A stretch of DNA of 40,648 bases from Candidatus Dactylopiibacterium sp. GTDB taxonomy: Bacteria > Pseudomonadota > Gammaproteobacteria > Burkholderiales > Rhodocyclaceae. The notes under the pieces are model-generated. The model ran no database searches. It worked only from the letters and a program-made list of their open reading frames with translations, and was not told the origin of the DNA. The stretch covers positions 1 through 40,648 of the forward strand of contig JAVHXQ010000033.1 of NCBI GenBank assembly GCA_031119555.1. The letters run 5' to 3'. Made by a program: the position numbers and the translations under genes. Below, in pieces: positions 16,179 to 26,400 of this stretch (within the stretch, counting starts at the first letter, position 1; each line of letters starts with the position of its first letter).

Positions 16179-19100
16179 TCAGAACTTGCCGAGGATGTTC
16201 ACGAACCAGCCACGAGCGCGGTAGCTCATGTCGGTGAGATCGTCGGAGTAGTCGGTGAAGTTGTACCCGACGCCCACCTTGGCGTTCTCGCTGGCGTGGT
16301 AGTACAGCGCGGTCAGCCAGCCGGTCTTGCGGTCCTCCAGCTCCTTCGCGCGCAGGCTGCGCAGCTCCACCATCCAGTCCCAGCGGCGCACCACGTCCCA
16401 GTCCACCCGCACGATCGCGAGCTCCGCCGAGCTCCTGAACCACGGTGCCGAACTGTCGCGGCTCGCGCGCAGCTCGCCCAGCCGCCAGGCGTACTTGCCG
16501 CCCAGGGTCCAGCGCGGCGTGAGGTCGTAGGTGGCGTCGACGGCCACCACGTGGCTGCGTTGCTGGTAGTCGATGCCCGTGGTGGTGAGCGAGTTGCCGC
16601 GTGCGTCGCCGGCCAGCACCTGCCCCGGCGAGGACAGGTCGAACAGGTAGGTGTATTTGAACAGCAGGTTCAGGCGGTCGTCGAAGACCGGCCGGTAGCC
16701 GTAGCCCAGCATCGCTTCGGTGTACCGCGCCGCTGCCCAGCCGCCCCCGCTGCCGTCGCTGTCGGCCCAGTTGAGCTTGCCCAGCCAGCGGGCGTCGGCG
16801 TCGAGCCGGTGCGTCCAGGCGTTCTTGAGCAGCCAGCTGGTGCGCCGCTCGGTGATGCTGGCGTCGCGCCGGTATTCCGCGCCGCCCGAGTAGCGGGTCT
16901 GGCTGGTGGAATAGCCGGCGCTCAGCGTGACCGCCTGGCGCTCGATGGCGCCCGTGGTTTCGGCATTGAGGGTGCCGTTCTCGAACCCCGCGCCCAGCGT
17001 CCAGCGCTTGTCGGGGGCGTACTGCACGCCATAGGCGTGCGTCAGGCCCGCCTGCGCGCCGGTGGTCTGGCGGTGCTCGGTATAGACGTCCAGCCCGTCC
17101 GCCGCGCGCGATTTCACGCCGCTCACCCAGGTGCCGCCACGGCCCGTGACGTTCTCGTCGGTGCGGCCGGTATCCAGCACATACGTCATGTATACGCTCG
17201 AGCGGTCGTCGTAGCGGTAATCCACGCCGGCCTTGCCGCCCACGCCACCGTCGCCGGTGGACATCTCGCCGTTCAGGCCGAGCTTGTCGCTGACGCCATA
17301 GCGGCCGCCGGCCCCGATGCGGTCGTTGTCGCGCCGCGTGCCGGTGCGCTGGGCGGTGGCCTGCGCGAATCCGTAGGCCCCCCAGCCATCGGCGCCGTAG
17401 TCGGCCTGAACGGCGACGTCGGTGCGCGAACCTTCCACGGCCAGGGCGGACGGATAGCTCGTGCTGGTGTTGAGGGCGTCGGTCGTCTTGTCGTCGGCGC
17501 GGACGGCGGTGCTGAACTTCCAGCGCTCGGTCGCCTGCCAGCCGACCTGGGCCTCGCCCGCCGAGGTGTTGTAGCCATTGACCTCGTCGCGGCGATCCGC
17601 CTTGAGGCGAAGGTCGGTCTTCTCGCCGAGCGGCAGCGCCACCGAGGCGCCGAACTGGTCGAGCGGATTGCTGGTGATCTGGCCGGGCGCCGAGAAGCCG
17701 GCCTCGCGGCGTTGCGCGTAGGCGCCGAGACGGCCCCCCGGGGCGACCGCCACGTCCTTGAGATCGACCTGCCCTTCCACGCGCCAGGCGTTGGCCCGCG
17801 TGGTGTCGCCGATCACGTCGTTCGCGGCCTGGAAGCTGTAGCCGCCGTCGAGCGAACCGAGCTGCCCGGTGCCCGGCCCCTTGCTGCGCGCGACCTCGGC
17901 CTTGAGGTAGGTGGCCTCGCTGCGACGCAGCAGGATGTCCGCGCCCGCCAGGTTCTGGTCGCCGCCGGTCTGGGTCTGGCGGGCCCCGGTGACGCCCACG
18001 CGCACCAGATCGCTCACCCACCACGCCACGCGGCCGCCGGCGGCGAGCGTATCGAGCGAACCCACGAGCGGCGTGTATTCATAATCGGCCACCAGGAACA
18101 CGGGCATGCCGACCAGCGCGCCGGCGCGCACCAGCGTGCCGTCGTCCGACAGGCTGGGCAGCGGGGACGTGAGCACCACGCGCCCTTGCAGGTAATCGAT
18201 GTCGTAGTCGCTCGCCGGCACCAGCTGCCGGCGCATCCGCACGAAGCCCGAATCCTTGTCGCGCACTTCGACGAAGAGCTTTTCCGCGCCACTCGTGATG
18301 TCCTGATGGCGCAGGTAGTAGAGGGAGCCGCCGGTACCGCGGAATTCCTCGCGGGCGGCCAGGGTACCCGGTTCCGCCGCGTAGGCCTGCACCTTGATGC
18401 CCGGTTCGCCCGAGGACGTCGAATCCTCGCCGAGGTAGCGCCCCTCGAAGCCATACAGGCCACGACTCACCTGGGTGAGCGCGGTATCGCCGAAGTTGAG
18501 CTTGTAGTTGCCCCACATCGCGTGCGAGCGGCCGTCGTCGACGCGCAGGTAGATGCGCCCCTGGGTGGGCGCGTCCTCGATGGAGGTCGAGTCGTCGCCG
18601 AAGGTCGCCCAGGTGTCGGTGGGGTCGATGCGGCGGAAGAGCGAGGTGGCGTCCTTGCGGTCGAAGTTGCGGAACAGGTCCTGCACGGGCCGCTCTTCGG
18701 TATCGACGCTGCCGGTCAGTGCCCAGCGTTCGTTCAGCAGGCCCTTGGTGTAGAACGCCAGGCGCCCGTCCGTCCAGGTGTCGCCGCTGTAGCGCTGGCG
18801 CTCGCCCTGGTGGGCGAGTTCGGCCGGCCCGCTGACGCGGTTGCGCCCCACCGTGAGGTCGGCCTGGCCCACGAAGAACCAGTCGCGCCCGGGCAGGCGC
18901 AGGTCGCGGCGATAGACGCGTTGCGCGCCGTCGGGCTCGATCACCGCGATCTCCGCCGTCTGGACGCGACGCGGCACCAGTTGCTGGAACACGAAGCGCC
19001 CGTCGTCGTCGACCGGCACCTCGAAACCCAGCGCCCGCACGCGCTGCCCCGGTGCGATGGCGCGGCCGCTGGCGGTGATGGTGCCCGCCGCGAGCGGAAT

Positions 19101-20477
19101 GTTGGCGACCGTCAGGCGGTTCTCGCCATAGGCGCGCATCAGCTCGCGCGCGGCGTCCGGCGCGGTGGCCTCGGGCACGTGGCGGTCCGCCACCGTCAGG
19201 GTGTAATCGTCCGTTTCGTCGAAACGCCCCGCCTTGTCATACACCCGCACGCGGTAGTACACCTTGCCGCCCGTGGCATCGGCGAAGCGCCCGAGCAGGC
19301 CCGGCGGCACCTGCCACTGGGCGCGCCAGTCGGCGTCGAGCGGCAGCGTCGCCAGTTCGGTGGCCTGGCCGGCATCGTTGGCGGTGAACAGGCGCAGTTC
19401 GGCGCGCGCGACGAACAGGCGGTAGTTGCCGTAGGCCGCGAAACGCACGGTGTCGCCGGCCACCACGGTGGTCGGCCAGGCGGCCCCGGCGAGCCGGCGC
19501 GGCATGGACAGGTTGTCGTACTGCAGGCGCAGGTCGTTGCGCTCGAGCCGCACGTCGGTGCACCGCTGGCGGTCGGCGCTGGAGGAATCCAGCCCCACCT
19601 TGGGGTCGCCGTCGATGGTCACGCGCACCGGCCCGTCGCCTTCGGCGTAGGGGCTGAGCATGGCGCATTCGGAGGGGTCGTCGTGCGTCACGCGCGTTTC
19701 GCGCGTCACGACCGGCGCCGGCGTCTCGCGCCAGTAGACCCGCACCTCCACGCGGCGGTTGGCGGCCCAGTTGGCGCGGTCCTCGCGCGGCGTGGCGATG
19801 GGTTCGTCGGGCCCTTTGCTCGCGGCGGTGTAGGCCGTCGGGGGCAAGCCCAGGCGGGTGGTCAGATAGCGTCCGACCTGCTCGGCGCGGGCCATGCCCA
19901 GCGCATGATTGTCCGCAAAGATCTTGCGTCGCTCGCGGCTCAGGCGCTGCACGTCGGTGTGGCCGATGATCTCGAAACGCAGATCGTCGTGCCCGCCGAC
20001 CTGCGCGGCGATCTCGTCGAGCCGGGCCCGGTCGGCCGGCAGCAGCACGTCTTCGCCCGAATCGAAACGCGGCACGCCGTGCGCGACGTGGTCGCGCGCC
20101 TCGCCCGGGCGCACCGTCTCGTGCGTCTCGCGGCGCTCGCGCAACGCGCGCTCGTCGCCGAGCACGAAAGTCATGCGCGGCAGTTCGCGTTCGGCATTCG
20201 CCGGAAGCGGCCGGCCGCCATCGATTTCGCGCGCGCGTTCCTCCGCCGTGCAGCGGTCGGCCATGCGCCCGCGCGCCTCGCCCACGCACCACGCCGGCGG
20301 CGCATCGGTGCCCGCCTGCGCGGCGGCGATGCCCATGCCCAGGCAGATGCTGGCGACCGCGCTGGACAACGCCAGGCGGCGCGGAAGGGTGCTGCTCTCA
20401 GGGTGCTTCATAAGGGGCGGCTCGCTCGTGATCCGGTCGGAAATCGTGGCGTTGGGGCAGGCGGGACGGCGGCTCAT
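16179..20477 (-). CDS. Large outer-membrane protein with OmpA domain and C-terminal beta-barrel
   Basis: 1,432 residues from ATG 20477, which overlaps the stop of the giant gene (ATGA) and has GGGAGGG 8 bases upstream. ATG 20411 (1,410 aa) would start directly at a classical signal peptide (RRLALSSAVASICLGMGIAAAQA), so the true start is open. Residues about 137-246 are an OmpA-type peptidoglycan-binding domain (FDSGEDVLLPADRARLD, IIGHTDVQ, NRRVEVRV). Beta-rich periplasmic modules follow to about 790, including DYDIDYLQGRVVLTSPLP. The rest consists of alternating strands (GAGFENGTLNAE, KVGVGYNFTDYSDD) ending in the Phe of NILGKF, the hallmark of a BAM-inserted barrel. It is anchored to peptidoglycan and outer membrane, and is probably the partner or exporter of the giant protein. 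Function unknown. Confidence 0.8.
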   Translation of the reverse strand: MSRRPACPNATISDRITSEPPLMKHPESSTLPRRLALSSAVASICLGMGIAAAQAGTDAPPAWCVGEARGRMADRCTAEERAREIDGGRPLPANAERELPRMTFVLGDERALRERRETHETVRPGEARDHVAHGVPRFDSGEDVLLPADRARLDEIAAQVGGHDDLRFEIIGHTDVQRLSRERRKIFADNHALGMARAEQVGRYLTTRLGLPPTAYTAASKGPDEPIATPREDRANWAANRRVEVRVYWRETPAPVVTRETRVTHDDPSECAMLSPYAEGDGPVRVTIDGDPKVGLDSSSADRQRCTDVRLERNDLRLQYDNLSMPRRLAGAAWPTTVVAGDTVRFAAYGNYRLFVARAELRLFTANDAGQATELATLPLDADWRAQWQVPPGLLGRFADATGGKVYYRVRVYDKAGRFDETDDYTLTVADRHVPEATAPDAARELMRAYGENRLTVANIPLAAGTITASGRAIAPGQRVRALGFEVPVDDDGRFVFQQLVPRRVQTAEIAVIEPDGAQRVYRRDLRLPGRDWFFVGQADLTVGRNRVSGPAELAHQGERQRYSGDTWTDGRLAFYTKGLLNERWALTGSVDTEERPVQDLFRNFDRKDATSLFRRIDPTDTWATFGDDSTSIEDAPTQGRIYLRVDDGRSHAMWGNYKLNFGDTALTQVSRGLYGFEGRYLGEDSTSSGEPGIKVQAYAAEPGTLAAREEFRGTGGSLYYLRHQDITSGAEKLFVEVRDKDSGFVRMRRQLVPASDYDIDYLQGRVVLTSPLPSLSDDGTLVRAGALVGMPVFLVADYEYTPLVGSLDTLAAGGRVAWWVSDLVRVGVTGARQTQTGGDQNLAGADILLRRSEATYLKAEVARSKGPGTGQLGSLDGGYSFQAANDVIGDTTRANAWRVEGQVDLKDVAVAPGGRLGAYAQRREAGFSAPGQITSNPLDQFGASVALPLGEKTDLRLKADRRDEVNGYNTSAGEAQVGWQATERWKFSTAVRADDKTTDALNTSTSYPSALAVEGSRTDVAVQADYGADGWGAYGFAQATAQRTGTRRDNDRIGAGGRYGVSDKLGLNGEMSTGDGGVGGKAGVDYRYDDRSSVYMTYVLDTGRTDENVTGRGGTWVSGVKSRAADGLDVYTEHRQTTGAQAGLTHAYGVQYAPDKRWTLGAGFENGTLNAETTGAIERQAVTLSAGYSTSQTRYSGGAEYRRDASITERRTSWLLKNAWTHRLDADARWLGKLNWADSDGSGGGWAAARYTEAMLGYGYRPVFDDRLNLLFKYTYLFDLSSPGQVLAGDARGNSLTTTGIDYQQRSHVVAVDATYDLTPRWTLGGKYAWRLGELRASRDSSAPWFRSSAELAIVRVDWDVVRRWDWMVELRSLRAKELEDRKTGWLTALYYHASENAKVGVGYNFTDYSDDLTDMSYRARGWFVNILGKF

Positions 20478-23400
20478 CGCGGCAGCCCTCCCACGCGCTC
20501 GACCTCGATCTCCGGGTTGAAGAGCGGTCGGCCCGCCTCTTCGCAATACCTTCGCCAGCGCGACAGGAGCTCACGCTTGAGGTGCTCGATGCGCCCCTCG
20601 CCCAGCGCGGGGCGCTCGGCGTCCGTCGCGGCGTAGGCCAGCCGCAGGATCGACGGCCGCTCGGCCAGCGCGGCGATCACCGTGTCGAGATGCTTCTCGT
20701 AGTCGGGACGCAGCGTGTTCGCGCCGGCCTCGAAGGCGTCCGCGCGCAGGTCGAGGCGCACCACGCGGTGCACCGTGGCGCCGAAGTTGATCTTGACCAG
20801 CTTGCCGCGCGTGACGCGCTCGTCGGCGGGGTTCCCGGTGGTGACGCGATACCCCGACGGCAAGGTGCGCACGTCGAGCTTGAGCACGAAGTTGCTGCCG
20901 GTGCCCTCCTTCGGGATCGCCGCGCAGGCGATGTGATAGCGCCCTTCCGCGTCGGTCGTGACGAGCAGCCCGTTGACCGTCGCCACGCGCACCCCGGCGA
21001 TGCCGGGCTCGCCCTCGTCCTGGTAGCCGTTGGCGTTCCTGTCATCGAACACCTTGCCGATCACGTCGGTGCAATCGAACAGCGCGTCGGCCACCACGCG
21101 CACCGCGGCGCTGGCGACGTTCGACAGAGCTTGCCCCGTCGCCCCCTGGCTGGCCGCGGCCTGATTGACGTACTGCCCTTCTCCGACGCCCACCCCGACA
21201 CCCGCCACGAGCGTGATGCGCTTGCTCTCGCCGGCCGCGAAGGTCTGTGCCGGCAGCACGATCCGGCGTCCGTCGACCTGCGGCGTGACGGGCAGCACGG
21301 CCCCGCCCGGCAGGCTCTGGAGGGTCATCGAGCCTTCCATGAAACGGAAGCCGGGCGGCAGCGTGTCGACCACCGTCACGTTGCTCACCACCACGGCCCG
21401 CGTGTTGCGCGCGGTGATCACGTAGGGCACCAGTTCGCCCTTCTTCACGGTGAGCTTGCCGCTGGTCTTGCGCAGTTCGATGGCCGTGCCGGCGCCTTGC
21501 GGGTCGAGCGGAATGTGGTTGCTCACCACGTGCTGGCCGCCGCCTGCGGGCATGCGCCACGCGAGGTAGTAGGGCGGCGCGGACCCGGCCGCCGGCTGGG
21601 CCAGGGCACTGACCACGCAGGGCGCGGCGGGGTTGCTGTCCAGCAGGCCGGCGGGCGCCGAGCAGGCCTGGGTGTCGAGCGGCCCCTGGGCGGCCGGATA
21701 GGTCGGCGACAGCACGTAGCCCGCCGGCGGCAGGACGCCTATCGTGTAGTCGCCGGCAGGCGCGCCCGGCAGCAGGAAGAAGTCGTAGTAGCCGTCGGCG
21801 CCGGTCGTGACCTGGGCCGTCCCGCCCAGCACGTGCGCCGCCGGATCGAAGCCCGCCGGCCCCTGCAGGGTGACCACCGCGCCCGCGACGGGCTCGGCGT
21901 TGAGGCTGTCATACACGATGCCGCCCGGGTCCAGCGGCAGATCCTGGTTGACGATGAGTGCGGCCGGCGCCACGCGGACGGAGATCAGCGCGCGCGCGGG
22001 CTGGCCCGCCAGCGTGGGGTAGATGCCGTTGCGCGCGTTGAGCACCGGGTCGGTCGGCCATACGCCGCCGAGGATCTGCCCGCCCGGCGAGCGGAAGCGC
22101 ACGAGATACTCGCCCGGCACGAGGTTGTCGAAGCGGTAGCTGCCGTCGGCCGCCGTGGTGGCGCTGTGGCGCAGCGCGAGCGCATCGTCGCCGCAGGTCG
22201 CGGAACCATCGGCGCAGCCCAGCAGCTCGACCGTCCAGCCGGCGACCACCGCCTCGCCCTCGCCGCGCAGGCGGTCATGGTTGGCGTCGCGCCACACGTT
22301 GCCCGACAGCGAGGCCGGCGCGTTGGTGCGGTCGAAGAAGTCGTAGCCCGTGCCATCGACGCCGGGCGTGCCGAACGACACCACGATCTGGTTGGCACCT
22401 TGCGTCGTGCCGCCCAGGGAGCCGGCGCGCGCCGCCACGTCGTCATAGCCGGCCGGCTGTGTTTCGGTCAGCGTGTAGCCGCCCGCGCCGGGCATGGGCA
22501 GGTCGGTGAAGCGGTAGCTTCCGTCCGGCGCGGTCTGCACGCTGCGCGTCACCGGCTGCCCGCTGGCATCGGTGCCGCTCAGGGTGATGGTCACGCCCGC
22601 CAGCGGCAGGTCGCCCGGATCGCGCGCCGCGTTGCCGCTGACGTCGTTGTAGACGAGCCCGGCCAGTGAAGCGCCGCGTTCGCCGAAGTTGTAGTCGCTC
22701 CCCTCTCCACCCGCGTAGGCGATGGCGCGGATCACGTCGTTGCCGGCCACGCCGGTGCTCACGCCGCCGACCTGGCCGGCCGCGTCCGTGCCGTCGGCAT
22801 AGGTCGGCGGTTGCGTCTCGGTGAGCGTGTAACCGGCCGCGTCGGCGGGCAGCACGTCGCTGAAGGCGTAATGCCCCTGGGCATCGGTGGTGGTCACGCG
22901 GGTGATCGCCACGCCGCCGGCGGTCACGCCCGACAGGGTCACGGTGACGCCGCCGATGCCGGGTTCGGTGGTCTGGCGCACGCCGTCGAGATTGCTGTCG
23001 GCATACACGTAGCCGCCGAGCTGGCCGCCGCGCTCGCCGAAGTCGTAACGCACGCCGGCCTCTTCCGACATCAGCACGATCTCGCCGAAGCGGTCGTTCA
23101 CGCCGGCCGGATTGGCCACGCCGCGCACCGCGCCGGCCACGCTGCCCGGCGCCTCGATGCCATCGCCCATGCCGGCAGGCTGCGTCTCGTCGATCTGGTA
23201 GGTGCCGGGCAGCAGATCCGTCACCGCGTACTGGCCGTCCGCATCGGTGGTGAGCACGCGCTCGACGCGGTTGCCGTGGAAGTCGGTTCCGCTGACCACC
23301 ACGCGCACGTTGGCGATGCCGGGCTCGCCCGCATCGCGCACGCCGTTGGACGGCGCGACGTCGGCATACACCGACCCCGCGAGGCTGGCCGGGCGGATGG

Positions 23401-26400
23401 CCGAGAAGTTGTTCCCCGACGACGCCGCGCCGGGCGAGCCCAGCACGATGTTCTCGATGCGGTTGGCATTCGAGCCGCGCGAGCCGTTCTGCACGCCGGA
23501 ACCCGCGACCGGCACCACGCCGGCCGTGCTGCCGGCGCCGGAAACGGTCCCCGCGTGGGTCAGGCCCGGCAGGTAGGTGGCGGGGCGCACTTCGCTGAGG
23601 GTGTAGGTGCCCGGCCCGATGTCCGCGAAGCTGTAGTTGCCGGCGGCGTCGGTGAGCGTGCTCAGCGTCACCTCGTTGCCATTGAGGCCGGTTCCCGTCA
23701 GCTGCACCGACACGCCCGCGATGCCGGGCTCGCCGGCCTCCTGGAGACCGCTGCCGTCGCGGTCGTAGAACACGCGCCCGCGGATGCCGCCTCCCACGAG
23801 TTCGCCGAAGTAGTACTCGCCGGTCACCAGCGGCGCGCCGCTGGCCGCGACGGTCACGTTGCGGATGACGTTGCCCTGGGCGGACGGGTCCACCGTGCCC
23901 GGATTGCCGTTGGCATTGGCCTTGCCCGGCGCGTAACCGGCGGGCTGCGTCTCGGTCATCACGTAGCCCGCCGGCCCCGACGGCGGCACGTTGCGGAACT
24001 CGTAGCGGCCGGGCTGGCCGCCCACCGGCGTGGCGAGGATGTCCACCGCGTTGCCGGCGGCATCCGTGCCGCTCAGGCGCACGGTCACGCCGGGAATCCC
24101 GTTCTCGCCGGCCTGGGGTGAGCCGTCGTTGTTGCCGTCCTCGAAGACGACCACCGGAATGCGCGTGAGCAGCTCGCCGAAGTCGTAGCCCGTGGCCTGC
24201 GCGCCCGACGCGAGCACGATGCCGCCGATCGCGTTCTGGACCGACGTGTTGCCGCCGGCCGAGCCGGCCGTGTCGGCGCCTTCCAGGTAGCGCGCGGGCT
24301 GCGTCTCGGTCAGCGCGTAGGTGCCGGGCCACAGCTGATCGAAGCCGTAGTCGCCCGTGCCCGCGGCCGAAGTGCCCTGCTGGCCGACCGCGTTGCCGAA
24401 CATGTCGGTGCCGGCGAGGTCGACGCGCACGCCGGCGATGCCCGGATCGGTCGCGCCGGCGCCGCCGCTGTAGTCGGCATCGTGATACACGCGGCCACCG
24501 ACCGAAGCCAGGCGGACTTCGCCGAAATCGTTGTGCACCGACGTGCCGCCGACGCCGACGACGATGCCGCCGATGGCATTGGCATTCGAGCCGAGCGGCC
24601 CGCTGGTGACGCCGGTTCCGCTGACGGGCACCGTGCCGGCGGCGCTGCCGCTGCCCGTGACCGTGCCCGCGCGCGTGATGCCCGGGGCATAGCCCGCCGG
24701 CTGCGTCTGCACGATGGAGTACGTCCCGGCCGGCACCGCGAAGCTGTAGACACCGCCCGTGGAGGTCGTGCTCAGCGACACCGGATGGCCGTCCAGATCC
24801 ACGCCGGTCAGCGTGATGGTGGTCGCCAGCCCGCTCTCGCCGGCATCCGCCGCGCCGTTGCCATTGGCGTCGTGATACACGCGGCCGCTGATGACGGACG
24901 TCTGCGCGACGATGCCGCCGCTGCCGAAGTTGTTGCCGGCATTCGGATTGGCGCCGCCGTTGGTATCGCCCGAGCCGGTCGTGACGATGCTCGCCGTGTT
25001 GGAGAACGTCGTGCCGTTGGCGGGCGAGCCCGTGAGGCGCGCCGGAATGCGCACCGTCGCCGCGCCCAGCGCGGGCATGCTCGCGATGAGGCACGAAACC
25101 GTGTTGCCGCTGGTCGTGCAGACCGGCGCCACGGGGTCGAACGTGCCGGCCGTCACGGTGAGCACGGGCGTGCCGGCGACCTCCATGCCGCTCGGCAGGG
25201 TATCGCTGAAAGTGGTGGTCTCGGCCGCGTCCGGGCCGTTGTTGCGCACCCTGAGCAGCCAGTCGAACACCTGGCCCGCCGCCGCTTGCGGCAGCGGCGT
25301 CTGGGTGCCGCTGACGACGGCCTGCTTGCTGACCATCTCCACGTCGGCCTTGAAGCGGAAGTAGGTCGACTCGCTGGTCGTGTTGTTGCCCTGCGGGTCG
25401 TACTGGTTGAGCCCGCTGTCGCCGAACTCGACCCGGGCCTGGTTGGCGTAGGAGCCCTTGGAAGCGCCGCGCAGCCTGACCTTCACCTGCGCCGAGCTGG
25501 TTTCGCCGGTGGCACTCGTACCGTTGCCGCCCAGCGCGGGCAGCGTGAACACGATGCGCCCGCCCGCCGCGCCGACGCTCGCGCCCGGCGTCGTATAGGT
25601 CACGCCGGCCGGCATGGAAACCACTTCGACGAAGGTCGGCGCGCCCGGCCCGGAGGGCAGGGTATCGGTGAGCACGACGTTTTCCGCGGTCGACGCGCCG
25701 TTGTTGGTGACGGTGAGGGTGTAGGTCACGTCGTCGCCGACGTTGACCGGATCGACGTCGTCGAGCTTCTGGACCAGCAGGTCGTATGCCGGGGGCGCCA
25801 CCGGCGTGACGACCGTGGCGCTGTCGTTGGCGAGGCTGGACTGCGGCGTCGTGGTGCTCACCGCGACGGTGTTGGTGATGCTGGTGTTCATCAACGCCGC
25901 CAGCACGCGGGCCCGCACGGTGACCGTCTGCTGGGCGCCACGGTTGATCGACGCCCACCGGCAGACGAGCTGGTCGTTGCCCGCGCTGGTCACCGAGCCG
26001 GCGGCCGGCTGGCTGGTGCAGGTGCCGGCCCCGCTGGCGACGGCCGACAGGAACACGAGGTTGGCGGGCAGGCTGTCGCGGACTTCCACGTCGTCGGCGC
26101 GGCTCGCGGCCGTGGCGAGGGGATTGCTGACCGTGATCGTGTAGGTCAGCAGCTGACCGGCGGGCACGGTGGCGGGGTTGGCCGCCTTGACGACGCTGAC
26201 GTCCGCGCGGGCCTCGAGATAGGCGGTGGCGCTGCCGGTGTTGTCACCCAGCTGGGTGTCGGCGGGGGAATCCGCCAGCGCGTAGGCGCTGTTGTCCACC
26301 GAGGCGCCGTTGTCGCTGGACGAAGCCCCGTCGGCGTGATGCGCCGCGCTCACGGTGATGACCGGGCAGTCCACGCCCGCCTGACATACCGGCAGGGAGC

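Noticed and set aside
15591-20636. A 1,681-codon open frame on the plus strand, antisense to the outer-membrane protein gene
   Set aside because: Its translation is Arg/Ala/Gly/Val-rich without family pattern and mirrors the real gene. It is a by-product of high GC at third positions. The same holds for the long frames at 3746-6625 (minus), 24482-27343 (plus) and 27441-31037 (plus).
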